A stretch of 64,000 bases of DNA, taken from Hypericibacter adhaerens (GTDB taxonomy: Bacteria > Pseudomonadota > Alphaproteobacteria > Dongiales > Dongiaceae). Each line of letters starts with the position of its first letter. Within the stretch, counting starts at the first letter, position 1. Both the position numbers and the translations under genes were made by a program. Positions 16,128-27,777 of the stretch are shown piece after piece. Under the pieces are notes generated by a model. It was given only the letters and a program-made list of their open reading frames with translations. It did not search any database and was not told where the DNA came from. The DNA lies in contig NZ_CP042582.1 of the NCBI RefSeq assembly GCF_008728835.1, positions 5,191,001 through 5,255,000 on the forward strand, in the 5' to 3' direction.

Positions 16128-17249
16128 TCATGCCCTCCTGGGAATGGCTTTGGTGGTTGCCGGGTCGAAGAGATGGATCGCCGCCGTATCGAGCAGAAGA
16201 TCTGTGTGCTCGCCGGGCCTGAGCGCGGTCTCGCGGCCGATGCGAGCGATGATTTCTTCCCCCGTGCGTGCCGTCAGGATCAGATGCGTCTCGGCGCCGA
16301 GGGGCTCCACCGCCGCAACGGAAGCCGCGATGGGCTGAAATCGGACGCCCGGTGAACGAGCCGGGCCTCCTTCATAGATATCCTCCGGCCGGATGCCGAG
16401 CACGACCGGTCCGTTCGCGTAGCGGGCCAGCACGGCCGGCGCATAGCCGTCGACCGAGAAGCTTCCCTCGGCGGATCGCGCCATATAGCCGGCGCCCTGC
16501 GGCTCCAGGCGTGCCGGCAGGAGGTTCATCGGCGGGCTACCGAGGAACCGCGCGACGAACGTGTCCTCGGGATTGCGATAGACCTCGAGCGGCTTGCCGA
16601 TCTGCACGACGTGCCCGCCATTCATGATGCAGATGCGATGCCCCATGGTCATCGCCTCGACCTGGTCATGGGTGACGTAGATCGTCGTCGTGCCGAGCTC
16701 GCTCTGCTGCTTGACGAGCTCGTTCCGGGTGGTCACGCGAAGCGCCGCGTCGAGGTTGGAGAGCGGTTCGTCGAACAGGAAGACCTTGGGGTCGCGCACG
16801 ATGGCGCGGCCCAGCGCCACCCGCTGTCGCTGGCCGCCGGACAGCGCATGGGGCTTTCGGGCCAGGAAGGCGGAAAGGCCGAGGCGGGCTGCCACGTCCT
16901 TCACCCGCCGTTCGATCTCCGCGGCGGCCACCTTCCGCCGGCGCAGGCCGAACGCGAGATTCTCGCCCACGGTCATGTGCGGATAGAGCGCGTAGGACTG
17001 GAACACCATCGCGATGTCGCGATCCTTGGCGGGCAGGTTGTTGATCGGCCGCTTGTCGATCGACACGGTTCCCGAAGAGATCGCTTCCAGGCCGGCGATC
17101 ATCCTGAGCGCTGAGGACTTGCCGCAGCCCGACGGCCCGAGCAGCACCATGAACTCGCGATCCGCCACGGTAAGGCTCATGTCCTTCACGGAAGGTTCGG
17201 CCGCGCCCTCGTAGTGCTTGCAGAGTTTGTCGATATCGACGACCGCCAT
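16128..17249 (-). CDS. CUT1-type ABC transporter ATP-binding protein (MalK/UgpC-like)
   Basis: A 373-residue ATPase: Walker A GPSGCGKSS at 38-46, ABC signature LSGGQRQRVALGRA, Walker B VFLFDEPLSNLD and switch His in THDQVEAMTMG. The C-terminal part (about 240-373) is a regulatory OB/TOBE domain (GIRPEDIYEG). Length and domain order fit importers of carbohydrates and glycerol-3-phosphate-like solutes. It works on the cytoplasmic face with the two permeases encoded immediately upstream in the transcript. Confidence 0.94.
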   Translation of the reverse strand: MAVVDIDKLCKHYEGAAEPSVKDMSLTVADREFMVLLGPSGCGKSSALRMIAGLEAISSGTVSIDKRPINNLPAKDRDIAMVFQSYALYPHMTVGENLAFGLRRRKVAAAEIERRVKDVAARLGLSAFLARKPHALSGGQRQRVALGRAIVRDPKVFLFDEPLSNLDAALRVTTRNELVKQQSELGTTTIYVTHDQVEAMTMGHRICIMNGGHVVQIGKPLEVYRNPEDTFVARFLGSPPMNLLPARLEPQGAGYMARSAEGSFSVDGYAPAVLARYANGPVVLGIRPEDIYEGGPARSPGVRFQPIAASVAAVEPLGAETHLILTARTGEEIIARIGRETALRPGEHTDLLLDTAAIHLFDPATTKAIPRRA

Positions 17250-17288
17250 AATGCTCCTGGCCCCGGATGATACAGTTGAGCGCTGCCG

Positions 17289-18149
17289 CTACCGCACGGC
17301 TCCTGCCGTCATCCCCTTGATGAGGATATCGGAGAAGAAGGCATAGATGAGAATGACCGGCGCGATCGAGATCATGAGTCCGGTCGCGATCATGCCGACG
17401 TCGAGCTGGTGTGCACCCATAAAATGCATGATGCCCAGCGGCAGGGTTCGCTTGTCGTCGTCGGTCAGGAGCACGATCGCATACAGGAACTCGTTCCAGA
17501 GGATGATGAAGTTGAGCGTGATGGTCGTGAAGACGGCCGGCATCCCGATCGGCAAGGTGATGCGCCAGAAGATCTGGAACTCCGAATAGCCGTCCATACG
17601 CGCCGCATCGAACAGGTCTTGCGGCAATTGCGCGAAGAAGCCTTCCAGGATGTAGACGGTCATCGCGAGCTGTGTCGACACATAGGCGATGATCACGCCC
17701 GGCAGGCTGTTATAGAGACCGAATTGCAGGAGGATCTGGAACAGCGAGAGGATGAGAAGCTGCGGCGGAAGAATCATGCCGCTGAGGATCGCGATCCTTA
17801 CCGCCCGGTTGCCGCGGAAGCGGTAACGCGCCAGGCAGTGCGCCGCCATGGATCCGATGATCGTCAGGAGAATCACGGCACCACCGACCACGATCAGGCT
17901 GTTCCAGAAATAGGTCCCATATTTTGAAACGGTCCATGCGTCGATGAACTTCCCCCAATGCGCGGGGATCGGCAGGGCGTAGGGATTGTCGAAGATCTCC
18001 GGCGTGGTCCGCAGCGACATCGCCGCAACCCACAGGAACGGGCCGCCGGTAGCTACCGTATAGAGGATCAGGAAGATCAGGAGCGGCGTGCGCCGGAGAT
18101 GGGCGAGCCAAAGCCCGAGCGCGCGCCGGTTTCCGAGGTCCGTTTCCAC
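17289..18149 (-). CDS. CUT1-type ABC transporter permease (MalG/UgpE-like)
   Basis: A 286-residue inner-membrane protein with about six transmembrane segments and the cytoplasmic EAA loop AARMDGYSEFQIFWRITLP, which couples to the ATPase. A GTG at 18149 is the only reasonable start and follows the partner permease stop by 3 bases. It forms the translocation channel with the upstream permease. Confidence 0.93.
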   Translation of the reverse strand: METDLGNRRALGLWLAHLRRTPLLIFLILYTVATGGPFLWVAAMSLRTTPEIFDNPYALPIPAHWGKFIDAWTVSKYGTYFWNSLIVVGGAVILLTIIGSMAAHCLARYRFRGNRAVRIAILSGMILPPQLLILSLFQILLQFGLYNSLPGVIIAYVSTQLAMTVYILEGFFAQLPQDLFDAARMDGYSEFQIFWRITLPIGMPAVFTTITLNFIILWNEFLYAIVLLTDDDKRTLPLGIMHFMGAHQLDVGMIATGLMISIAPVILIYAFFSDILIKGMTAGAVR

Positions 18150-18152
18150 CGG

Positions 18153-19100
18153 CTAGAACTCCAGGCGATCGCGCTGCCTGAGCAGGCGGGTCATCAGGAT
18201 AATGAAGACGACGATCATGGCAGACCAGAGGACAGCGATCGCCGACGGATAGCCGAGATCGAACGTGTTCCATTTGAAGGCGCGCTTGTAGACATAGGTG
18301 GAAACGGTCTCGGTCGCCCAGAGCGGCCCGCCGCCGGTCATGATCCAGACTAGGTCGAACATCATCATCTTGCCGATGAAGGACAGGACCAGAAGGTTCA
18401 GCAGGGTCGGGCGCAGCATGGGAATGATGATGTAGACCAGCTTGGCGACCCAGCCGCAGGCATCGAGCTCTGCGGCGCCGAGCACCTCGGACGGCAGCGC
18501 ATAGAGGGCGGCCAGGCAGATGATCATGTTGAAGCCGAGCCACTTCCAGAGATGGGTGACGAGCACCGCCCAAAGCGCGGTCGAGGGATCGCCCAGCCAG
18601 GATTGCTCGAGCGCGCCGAGACCGAGCCAGTGCAGCACGAGGTTGATCAGGCCCCAGTCGTAATCGTAGAGCCAGACCCAGATGATGCCGACGACGACAT
18701 AGGACATCAGTACCGGCGTGAACCAGACGATGCGCAGCGCTCGCGCGAAGGGCGCGCGGGAGAACAGGCACAAGGCGAGCAGCAATCCGCCGAGCACGTC
18801 GGCTATCGTGCCGACGACCGTGAAGACGGCGGTGTTGCCGACCGCGCGCCAAAAGACCGAATCGTGGGTGAGGAGCTGGATGTAGTTCTCGGTGCCGACG
18901 AAGGTCGAGACGCCCTGAGCGCCCACCGTATGGAGGCTGTTATAGAGGGTGCGGAGCACGGGATAGAAGATGAAGCCGGCGTAGATCACCGCGGCGGGGG
19001 CCAGAAAGACCGCGATGGTCCCGGGTGAGGCCTGCCTCGCCCCGATCCCCGCACTGCCTTTGGACGGAACGGATGCCGTATTCGCGACGTCAGCGGACAT
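18153..19100 (-). CDS. CUT1-type ABC transporter permease (MalF/UgpA-like)
   Basis: A 315-residue inner-membrane protein with six predicted membrane helices and an EAA loop (GAAELDACGWVAKLVYIIIP). The N-terminus is short and polar, without the large periplasmic insert of enteric MalF. It pairs with the MalG-like permease. A strong stem-loop lies between the binding-protein stop and this start, which may lower expression relative to the binding protein. Confidence 0.93.
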   Translation of the reverse strand: MSADVANTASVPSKGSAGIGARQASPGTIAVFLAPAAVIYAGFIFYPVLRTLYNSLHTVGAQGVSTFVGTENYIQLLTHDSVFWRAVGNTAVFTVVGTIADVLGGLLLALCLFSRAPFARALRIVWFTPVLMSYVVVGIIWVWLYDYDWGLINLVLHWLGLGALEQSWLGDPSTALWAVLVTHLWKWLGFNMIICLAALYALPSEVLGAAELDACGWVAKLVYIIIPMLRPTLLNLLVLSFIGKMMMFDLVWIMTGGGPLWATETVSTYVYKRAFKWNTFDLGYPSAIAVLWSAMIVVFIILMTRLLRQRDRLEF

Positions 19101-19125
19101 GATTGTTCCGGGCTGCAGATGAAAT

Positions 19126-19167
19126 GCCCGGCCGGCGCGGTCGATCCGATCGACGCACCGGCCGGGC
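19126..19167 (-). promoter_or_regulatory. Strong stem-loop between binding-protein and permease genes
   Basis: Ten-base arms GCCCGGCCGG (19126-19135) and CCGGCCGGGC (19158-19167) pair perfectly. Inside them GTCGATC (19140-19146) and GATCGAC (19148-19154) form an inner stem. There is no T-run, so it is more likely an mRNA-stabilising or partial-termination element after the binding-protein gene, as in other importer operons, than a full terminator. Confidence 0.6.
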
Positions 19168-19180
19168 GTGTCAAGCGGTG

Positions 19181-20464
19181 CTAATGCTTATAGCAGGCTT
19201 CGTTCATCGCCTTGACCGCGTCGTCGACGGTGAGCAGACCGCCCGGGAAGGCCTTGTTCATCACCTGAGCGAAGGTTTCCTTGCACTGCCCGGTGAGAAT
19301 GTCGACCGGCATTCCGGTGAAGTATTTCGCCCCGTTCTGCCGCTCCATCAGCTCGGTGAAATAGGCAGCATAGGGTCCGCTGAACTGAATGCCGGCGGTC
19401 TTGACGGCGGTCTGGAGGTAAACGGTCTCCATCCAGCGCTTGCCCATCTCGGGCTTGGCCAGTTCGTTGAGATAGGCGGCGGCGAGGTCCTTGTGCTTGC
19501 TGGCGGCATTGATCGCGAAGCTCGCGCCGACGGCCACCGTCTTGCACTCGTTGCAGGCCGCGTCGTCCATCGCCGGAAACTGCATGATCCCGAGCGGGAA
19601 ATCCGCGGCCTGGCCGCCTTGATCGACGGGAACGAAGGCGCGGCCGGTATAGAAGCTGCCCATCGGAAACAGCAATGAACCCGGCTTCCGATAGAAATAC
19701 TGGTGCGACTCGCCGAGCTTCAGCGTCATGAAGTTCTTCGGATAGGCGCCGGCATCGACCAGCTCCTTGACCCAGGTGAACGCGGCAACCACGCGCGGAT
19801 CCTCGAAGGACAGCTCGCCCGTCAGCAGCTTGCCGTAATCCTCGGCACCCAGCTTGCGCAGCAGCGCTTCGGCGAGGATGTAGGCACCGGGATAGGGTCG
19901 GTCGCCCACGCCCTGGGAAATCGGCGTCATGTCGGCAGCACGCGCCTTCTTGATCAGATCGAGGAATTCCGCCTGGCTGAATTGCGCGTTCGCCGGCAGG
20001 CTCACGCCGAGCTTCTTCAGCCAGTCCTTGTTGTAGTAGAGCTCGTCGGTATAGGCCTCTTCCGGCAGGGCCCAGGTCTTGCCGTCGATTTTCCAGACGG
20101 CCCGCGCCCAGTCGTAGATGTTGCTCCAGTCCACCAGATCGTCGAGCGGCGCGATGAAGCCCCCCGTGATGTACTGGGTCTCGCCGGGCTCCACATAGAA
20201 GACGTCAGGGCCCTCGCCGGCCGGGAGCGCGGTCCGCAACGCCGAATCGAGCCCGTCCTTTTCATACCAGGTGATCTTGACATGGACCCCGGGGTGGCTC
20301 GCCTCGAGATTCCGGGCAGCCTGTTCCCGCAGCGCGACCTTCGCGGTCTCGTCTGCTTCATGGCTCCAGACCGTCAGCGTGATGTCCTCGGCCTTGGCGG
20401 TCGCGCCACCCATGACGGCCAGCGCCAAGACGGCGGCACAAAAGCCCAATCTCCCTCGATTCAT
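19181..20464 (-). CDS. ABC transporter extracellular solute-binding protein, family 1
   Basis: About 427 residues with a signal peptide ending after ATAKA, then a family 1 sugar-binding fold (ITLTVWSHEADE, GPDVFYVEPGETQYI, WKIDGKTWALPEEAYTDELYYN). It should capture the solute in the periplasm for the two permeases. The ligand is unknown. I chose ATG 20464 because it gives a compact signal peptide; starts at 20494 (ATG) or 20509 (GTG) add 10-15 residues. A Cys pair (CNECKT) lies in the C-terminal half. It is the first gene of the importer operon. Confidence 0.92.
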   Translation of the reverse strand: MNRGRLGFCAAVLALAVMGGATAKAEDITLTVWSHEADETAKVALREQAARNLEASHPGVHVKITWYEKDGLDSALRTALPAGEGPDVFYVEPGETQYITGGFIAPLDDLVDWSNIYDWARAVWKIDGKTWALPEEAYTDELYYNKDWLKKLGVSLPANAQFSQAEFLDLIKKARAADMTPISQGVGDRPYPGAYILAEALLRKLGAEDYGKLLTGELSFEDPRVVAAFTWVKELVDAGAYPKNFMTLKLGESHQYFYRKPGSLLFPMGSFYTGRAFVPVDQGGQAADFPLGIMQFPAMDDAACNECKTVAVGASFAINAASKHKDLAAAYLNELAKPEMGKRWMETVYLQTAVKTAGIQFSGPYAAYFTELMERQNGAKYFTGMPVDILTGQCKETFAQVMNKAFPGGLLTVDDAVKAMNEACYKH

Positions 20465-20533
20465 CCCCTGCTTCCCCGTTTGTAGGGCGTTCATACCGCC
20501 CGCTTTCACGGCACCGTCACAGTGCCCGAAGCG

Positions 20534-20562
20534 ATGCTAGGTGCGGCTTTCGATTGGGACAA
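20534..20562 (-). promoter_or_regulatory. Candidate promoter of the ABC importer operon
   Basis: On the minus strand, -35 TTGTCC (20562-20557) and -10 TAGCAT (20539-20534) are separated by 17 bases. Transcription would begin near 20527, about 60 bases before the chosen binding-protein start. The LysR gene reads away from it. Confidence 0.5.
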
Positions 20563-20584
20563 ATTGAAATTTTGACCGCCATCC

Positions 20585-20596
20585 GATAGGAATATC
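20585..20596. promoter_or_regulatory. Candidate LysR operator (dyad GATA-N4-TATC)
   Basis: An inverted repeat GATA-GGAA-TATC lies just before the LysR start and about 25-35 bases upstream of the putative importer -35. This is where LysR-type activators usually bind to repress themselves and activate the divergent operon. An A/T-rich imperfect dyad lies beside it at 20560-20574. Confidence 0.35.
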
Positions 20597-20602
20597 CAAT
20601 CA

Positions 20603-21484
20603 ATGCGCGCCACGCTCAGCCAGATCGAAGCCTTCTACTGGATCGCCCGCCTGGGCGGCTTCCATGCCGCCGCGGCGCGGCTGAACCTGGCGCAGCCGAC
20701 GATCAGCCTTCGGGTGCGGGGGCTGGAGAAGGCGCTGGGCGTGAAGCTGTTCGAACGAGCGGGCCGGCTGGCCAAGCTGACGACCGAGGGTCGTCACCTG
20801 CTGCCGCATGCCGAGCGCATGGTCGGCCTCTCGGAGGAGTTGCACCTCAAGGCCGCGCTCGAGGATCCGCTCCGCGGACGGCTGCGGCTCGGCGCGCCCG
20901 ACAGTTTCGGCCTCACCTCCATGCCGGCCCTGCTGGCTTCGCTGCGCAAGCAGTACCCCGATCTGAGCGTGGCGCTGACGATCGACAACAGCAGCGTGCT
21001 CAGCCAGATGCTGAACGACCGCGAGCTCGACGTGGCGATTGTGGCGGACCCGGAGGTCGCGGCGCATGTCGGGAAAGAGCCGATCGGAACGATCGAATGC
21101 GTCTGGGTCGCCAGTGCCAAGCTCGGTCTGCCCGATCGTCCCGTGAGGCCGCGCGACCTCCTGCATCATGAGATATTCACCAACCCCGACCCGTCGAATC
21201 TCATCACCCTGCTGAGGGACTGGTTCGCCACCGCCGGGCTTGAGGCGACCCGGCTGAGCACCTGCAACAGCTTGTCGGTGATCCTGCGGCTCACGATGGC
21301 GGGCGAGGGCGTGAGCCTGCTGCCCAAGCCGATTCTGCCGCGGCGTACGCGCGGCAGTTTGCAGATATTGAAGGCGCATCCGCAGATCGGGCGCCCGAGG
21401 CTCTTCGGCGCCTACCAGCTCGACCGTGCAGGCCGGATGGTGGATACGGTCATTGCGACGGCCCGGGCCTTAAGCGCGCGCTAG
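20603..21484 (+). CDS. LysR-family transcriptional regulator
   Basis: A 293-residue regulator: N-terminal winged helix-turn-helix (1-60, FYWIARLGGFHAAAARLNLAQPTISLRVRGLEKALG) and a C-terminal periplasmic-binding-like effector domain (about 90-290, GRLRLGAPDS). Its start is 140 bases from that of the divergent ABC binding protein, so it most likely controls the importer and the catabolic genes behind it. The effector is probably the imported solute or a metabolite. It converges on the ferritin-like gene. Confidence 0.92.
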   Translation: MRATLSQIEAFYWIARLGGFHAAAARLNLAQPTISLRVRGLEKALGVKLFERAGRLAKLTTEGRHLLPHAERMVGLSEELHLKAALEDPLRGRLRLGAPDSFGLTSMPALLASLRKQYPDLSVALTIDNSSVLSQMLNDRELDVAIVADPEVAAHVGKEPIGTIECVWVASAKLGLPDRPVRPRDLLHHEIFTNPDPSNLITLLRDWFATAGLEATRLSTCNSLSVILRLTMAGEGVSLLPKPILPRRTRGSLQILKAHPQIGRPRLFGAYQLDRAGRMVDTVIATARALSAR

Positions 21485-21542
21485 CACCCTGCCCGGTCGG
21501 ATCGAATCGGAAGACACGCCAGGCCGGCCAGGATCGACGTTG

Positions 21543-21565
21543 CTCTTGCCCCCAAGGGGAAAGAG
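21543..21565. terminator. Candidate bidirectional terminator hairpin
   Basis: Arms CTCTT-g-CCCC (21543-21552) and GGGG-a-AAGAG (21556-21565) pair around the loop CAA. It lies between the convergent LysR and ferritin-like genes. A second small stem GAGCC/GGCTC follows directly. No T-run is present, as is frequent in GC-rich genomes. Confidence 0.45.
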
Positions 21566-21577
21566 CCTCGCTTCGGC

Positions 21578-22396
21578 TCAGAATCCCGCCCGCGCCAGGC
21601 GCTGCACGCGCCAGCCCATGAACCAGGCGACGGCGCTGGTGAGCCCGTTGGCGAGCCGGCCCTGCGGCTGCAGCCCCGCCGCCTTCAGCACCATGGAGAT
21701 GCCGCGCTGGATATGGTGGCGGCGGTAGAAGCTGTAGGCGCGGCGCGCATAGCGGGCGCCCCACTGGCGGCGGTCATAGGCCGCCTCGTCGCCGCCATTG
21801 GCGGCGTAATAGGCATAGGCGAGCTCGTCATCCTCGCTCTCGCGGATGCGCCGGAGCGCCACCAGGACGCGGCGCACGCGGCCGATCTTCTCGGCCTCCA
21901 CATAGCGGCGCAGATGCGTGTAGAAGAGCTTGTAGTGGCGCAGCTCGTCGGCCGCGATGTTGCGGCAGATCTCGCGCAGGACCGGTTCCTTGGCCGCTTC
22001 CATCAGCGCCGTGTAGTAGGAGCTGGTGCCGGTCTCGACGATGCAGCGCGCCACCAGTTCGCCGGCGCGCGAGCCGCGGATCGACTGGGTCTTGTCGATC
22101 GAGATTTTGAAGCCGTCCTTGAAGCGGGCGAAGCTCTTGTCGAAGTCGAAGCTGGAATCGGCCATGGCCGCCCAGCGCGCGAGCACCGCGCCATGCTGGA
22201 CTTCCTCGACCGCCCAAAGGCGCGCCGCGTCCTGGAAGGACGGATCGTCGTGGAAGACGTTGCAGAGGTAGGCCGCGTAATCCCCGCCGTTATATTCGAC
22301 CATGCTGGCCGCCTTCACGATCCGCAGCAGCTCCGGATCCACCAGCGAGGGGTCGAATTGAGTCCAGGGAATGTCATCGAGCGTCCAGTGCTTCAT
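21578..22396 (-). CDS. Ferritin-like di-iron protein of unknown function
   Basis: A 272-residue protein with the four-helix di-iron ligand pattern: E34, E65-x-x-H68, E121, E151-x-x-H154. This places it in the ferritin/rubrerythrin-like superfamily that also contains acyl-ACP desaturases and hydroxylases. The C-terminal quarter is basic (YSFYRRHHIQRG) and ends in a hydrophobic-amphipathic segment (TSAVAWFMGW), suggesting membrane association. The ATG at 22396, after a GGGTGG ribosome-binding-like stretch, is preferred over the upstream in-frame start at 22480. An oxygen-dependent oxidase or hydroxylase role is inference. Confidence 0.75.
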   Translation of the reverse strand: MKHWTLDDIPWTQFDPSLVDPELLRIVKAASMVEYNGGDYAAYLCNVFHDDPSFQDAARLWAVEEVQHGAVLARWAAMADSSFDFDKSFARFKDGFKISIDKTQSIRGSRAGELVARCIVETGTSSYYTALMEAAKEPVLREICRNIAADELRHYKLFYTHLRRYVEAEKIGRVRRVLVALRRIRESEDDELAYAYYAANGGDEAAYDRRQWGARYARRAYSFYRRHHIQRGISMVLKAAGLQPQGRLANGLTSAVAWFMGWRVQRLARAGF

Positions 22397-22565
22397 GGTT
22401 TTCCACCCAGCTTTGTACGCGCGGTCGCGAATTAACGTTTCGGCAACGCTTATTTTGCGGGCGGCCACGCCGTTCCGCAAGACCGATTGGAATCGGCCTT
22501 AACCTTTCAACTCAAGCGGTTATAAGGAGTTCCGGCGAGTCGGCCGAACGGCCGAGCCTGTGGAT

Positions 22566-22982
22566 TTAGTAGGGCGAACCCTCGGTCGCCGCTACCATTT
22601 TGGCCTCGGCCACGCTCACGGCCCGCTCGGCGGCGGCCCGGTCGGCGTCGGTCTTGGCGTCGGTCAAATCGTCGCGGGCGTCCTTGAGCTCGGTCTCGAT
22701 CTGGCCCTTGTCGAGGTCTCCCAGCGGCACCGCCTGCTCGGCCAGCACCGTGCAGCGCTCGCCCGTCACCTCGGCGAAGCCGCCCGCCACGAAGATGCGG
22801 TCGGTCACCTGGCCGCCCTCGAACACGGCGATCACGCCGGGACGCACGCTCGAGATGAGGGGCGCGTGATCCGGCAGCACGCCGAAATCGCCCTCGGTTC
22901 CCGGCACGACCACCATGTCGACCGCCTTGGAGATGAGAAGGCGCTCGGGCGACACCAGCTCGAACTGCGTCTTGTCCGCCAT
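22566..22982 (-). CDS. atpC: F1 ATP synthase epsilon subunit
   Basis: A 138-residue subunit of the F1 central stalk, with the N-terminal beta-sandwich (FELVSPERLLISKAVDMV, GTEGDFGVLPDHAPL) and a C-terminal helical part rich in Ala, Asp and Glu. It regulates ATP hydrolysis and joins gamma to the c-ring. It is the last gene of atpHAGDC. Confidence 0.97.
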   Translation of the reverse strand: MADKTQFELVSPERLLISKAVDMVVVPGTEGDFGVLPDHAPLISSVRPGVIAVFEGGQVTDRIFVAGGFAEVTGERCTVLAEQAVPLGDLDKGQIETELKDARDDLTDAKTDADRAAAERAVSVAEAKMVAATEGSPY

Positions 22983-23026
22983 GAAGGCTCCGCTCCGCTA
23001 TGCCTGGTCTGATCGCCGATGCCGCC

Positions 23027-24463
<1,437 letters not shown>

Positions 24464-24493
24464 CTAGCGCGCCCTGCTGGCGTCGTTCGTCGA

Positions 24494-25372
24494 TTACAGC
24501 GCCTCGGCCCCGGAGATGATCTCGATCAGCTCCTTGGTGATATAGGCCTGGCGGCTGCGGTTGTAGTTGATGGTCAGCTTGTTGATCATGTCGCCGGCAT
24601 TGCGCGTGGCGCTGTCCATCGCGGTCATGCGCGAGCCCTGCTCGGAGGCCGCGTTCTCCAGCAGCGCCCGGAAGACCTGGACGCCGAGGTTGCGCGGCAG
24701 CAGCTCCGAGAGGATCTCCTGCTCGTCCGGCTCGTATTCGTAGAAGAGGTCGGTCGTGGCCGCCTTCGCCTCGCCGGCCCCGACGAACGGGATCAGCTGC
24801 TGCGCGGTCAGGATCTGCGTCATCGCCGACTTGAACTTGTTGTAGAAGATCGTGCAGACGTCGAACTCGCCGGCCTCGTAGAGGCTGGTGACGCGGTGCG
24901 CGATCCGGTCGGCATCGGCATAGGTCAGGCGCTGACGGCCGACATCGTCGAAGTTCTCGACGATGAGCTTGCCGAAGTCGCGCTTGAGCTGGTCGCGGCC
25001 CTTGCGGCCGACGGTGATGATCTTGACGGCCTTCCCGGCCCCGATCAGGTCGCGGATCATGCGCCGCGCGCCGCGGACGATCGAGGAGTTGAAGCCGCCG
25101 CACAGACCGCGGTCGGAGGTCATCACCACGATCAGGTGGATCTGGCTCTTGCCGTTGCCGACCAGGAGGGGCGGCGCGCCCTCGCGGCCCGCCATGGCGG
25201 TCGCGAGCGAGCCCAGCATCCGCTCCATGCGCTCGGCATAAGGCCGGGCCGCCTCGGCCTGCTCCTGGGCGCGGCGCAGCTTCGCCGCCGCGACCATCTT
25301 CATGGCCGAGGTGATCTTCTGCGTGGATTTCACGCTGTTGATGCGGACCTTGAGGTCCTTGAGGCTCGGCAT
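24494..25372 (-). CDS. atpG: F1 ATP synthase gamma subunit
   Basis: The rotor subunit, 292 residues. N-terminal [19 protein letters not shown] and C-terminal [22 protein letters not shown] helices form the coiled coil inside the alpha3-beta3 ring, with [12 protein letters not shown] in between. Length is normal for alphaproteobacteria. Confidence 0.98.
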   Translation of the reverse strand: MPSLKDLKVRINSVKSTQKITSAMKMVAAAKLRRAQEQAEAARPYAERMERMLGSLATAMAGREGAPPLLVGNGKSQIHLIVVMTSDRGLCGGFNSSIVRGARRMIRDLIGAGKAVKIITVGRKGRDQLKRDFGKLIVENFDDVGRQRLTYADADRIAHRVTSLYEAGEFDVCTIFYNKFKSAMTQILTAQQLIPFVGAGEAKAATTDLFYEYEPDEQEILSELLPRNLGVQVFRALLENAASEQGSRMTAMDSATRNAGDMINKLTINYNRSRQAYITKELIEIISGAEAL

Positions 25373-25419
25373 GTCCTAGAGCGCCCCGGCTGGTTCCGTT
25401 CGCGGATTCGAGTGGCGGA

Positions 25420-27509
<2,090 letters not shown>

Positions 27510-27624
27510 GTTTCTCGATCCCCGTCGTTACCCTGAAGACGCGGCCCTCTTCCCAAAGGTCCGCGAACCGGCAATGTCCCGCCCGCGCGACCGACCTATA
27601 TCGGCCACGCCGCGGGGCGGGCGG

Positions 27625-27653
27625 TGAATAACATAGACAAGGGGGGCATGCAA
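27625..27653 (-). promoter_or_regulatory. Candidate promoter of atpHAGDC
   Basis: On the minus strand, -35 TTGCAT (27653-27648) and -10 TATTCA (27630-27625) have 17-base spacing. The start point would be near 27618, leaving a leader of about 110 bases before atpH. The rest of 27510-27777 shows no gene. Confidence 0.5.
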
Positions 27654-27751
27654 TGGCCCGGGGCCAGGTTTGCCGCCTTGTGGAAAACCGCTTGTTTTCA
27701 GCCGCTTTGACCGGTTCGCGGGGCACCCGCCAACCGCGCCTTTTTGCCGCT

Positions 27752-27768
27752 CCCGCGAGGGCCGCGGG
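27752..27768 (-). terminator. Possible terminator hairpin after priA
   Basis: Arms CCCGCG (27752-27757) and CGCGGG (27763-27768) with a 5-base loop lie 10 bases after the priA stop. There is no T-run on the minus strand, so intrinsic termination is uncertain. Confidence 0.3.
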
Positions 27769-27777
27769 CAGGGTCGC

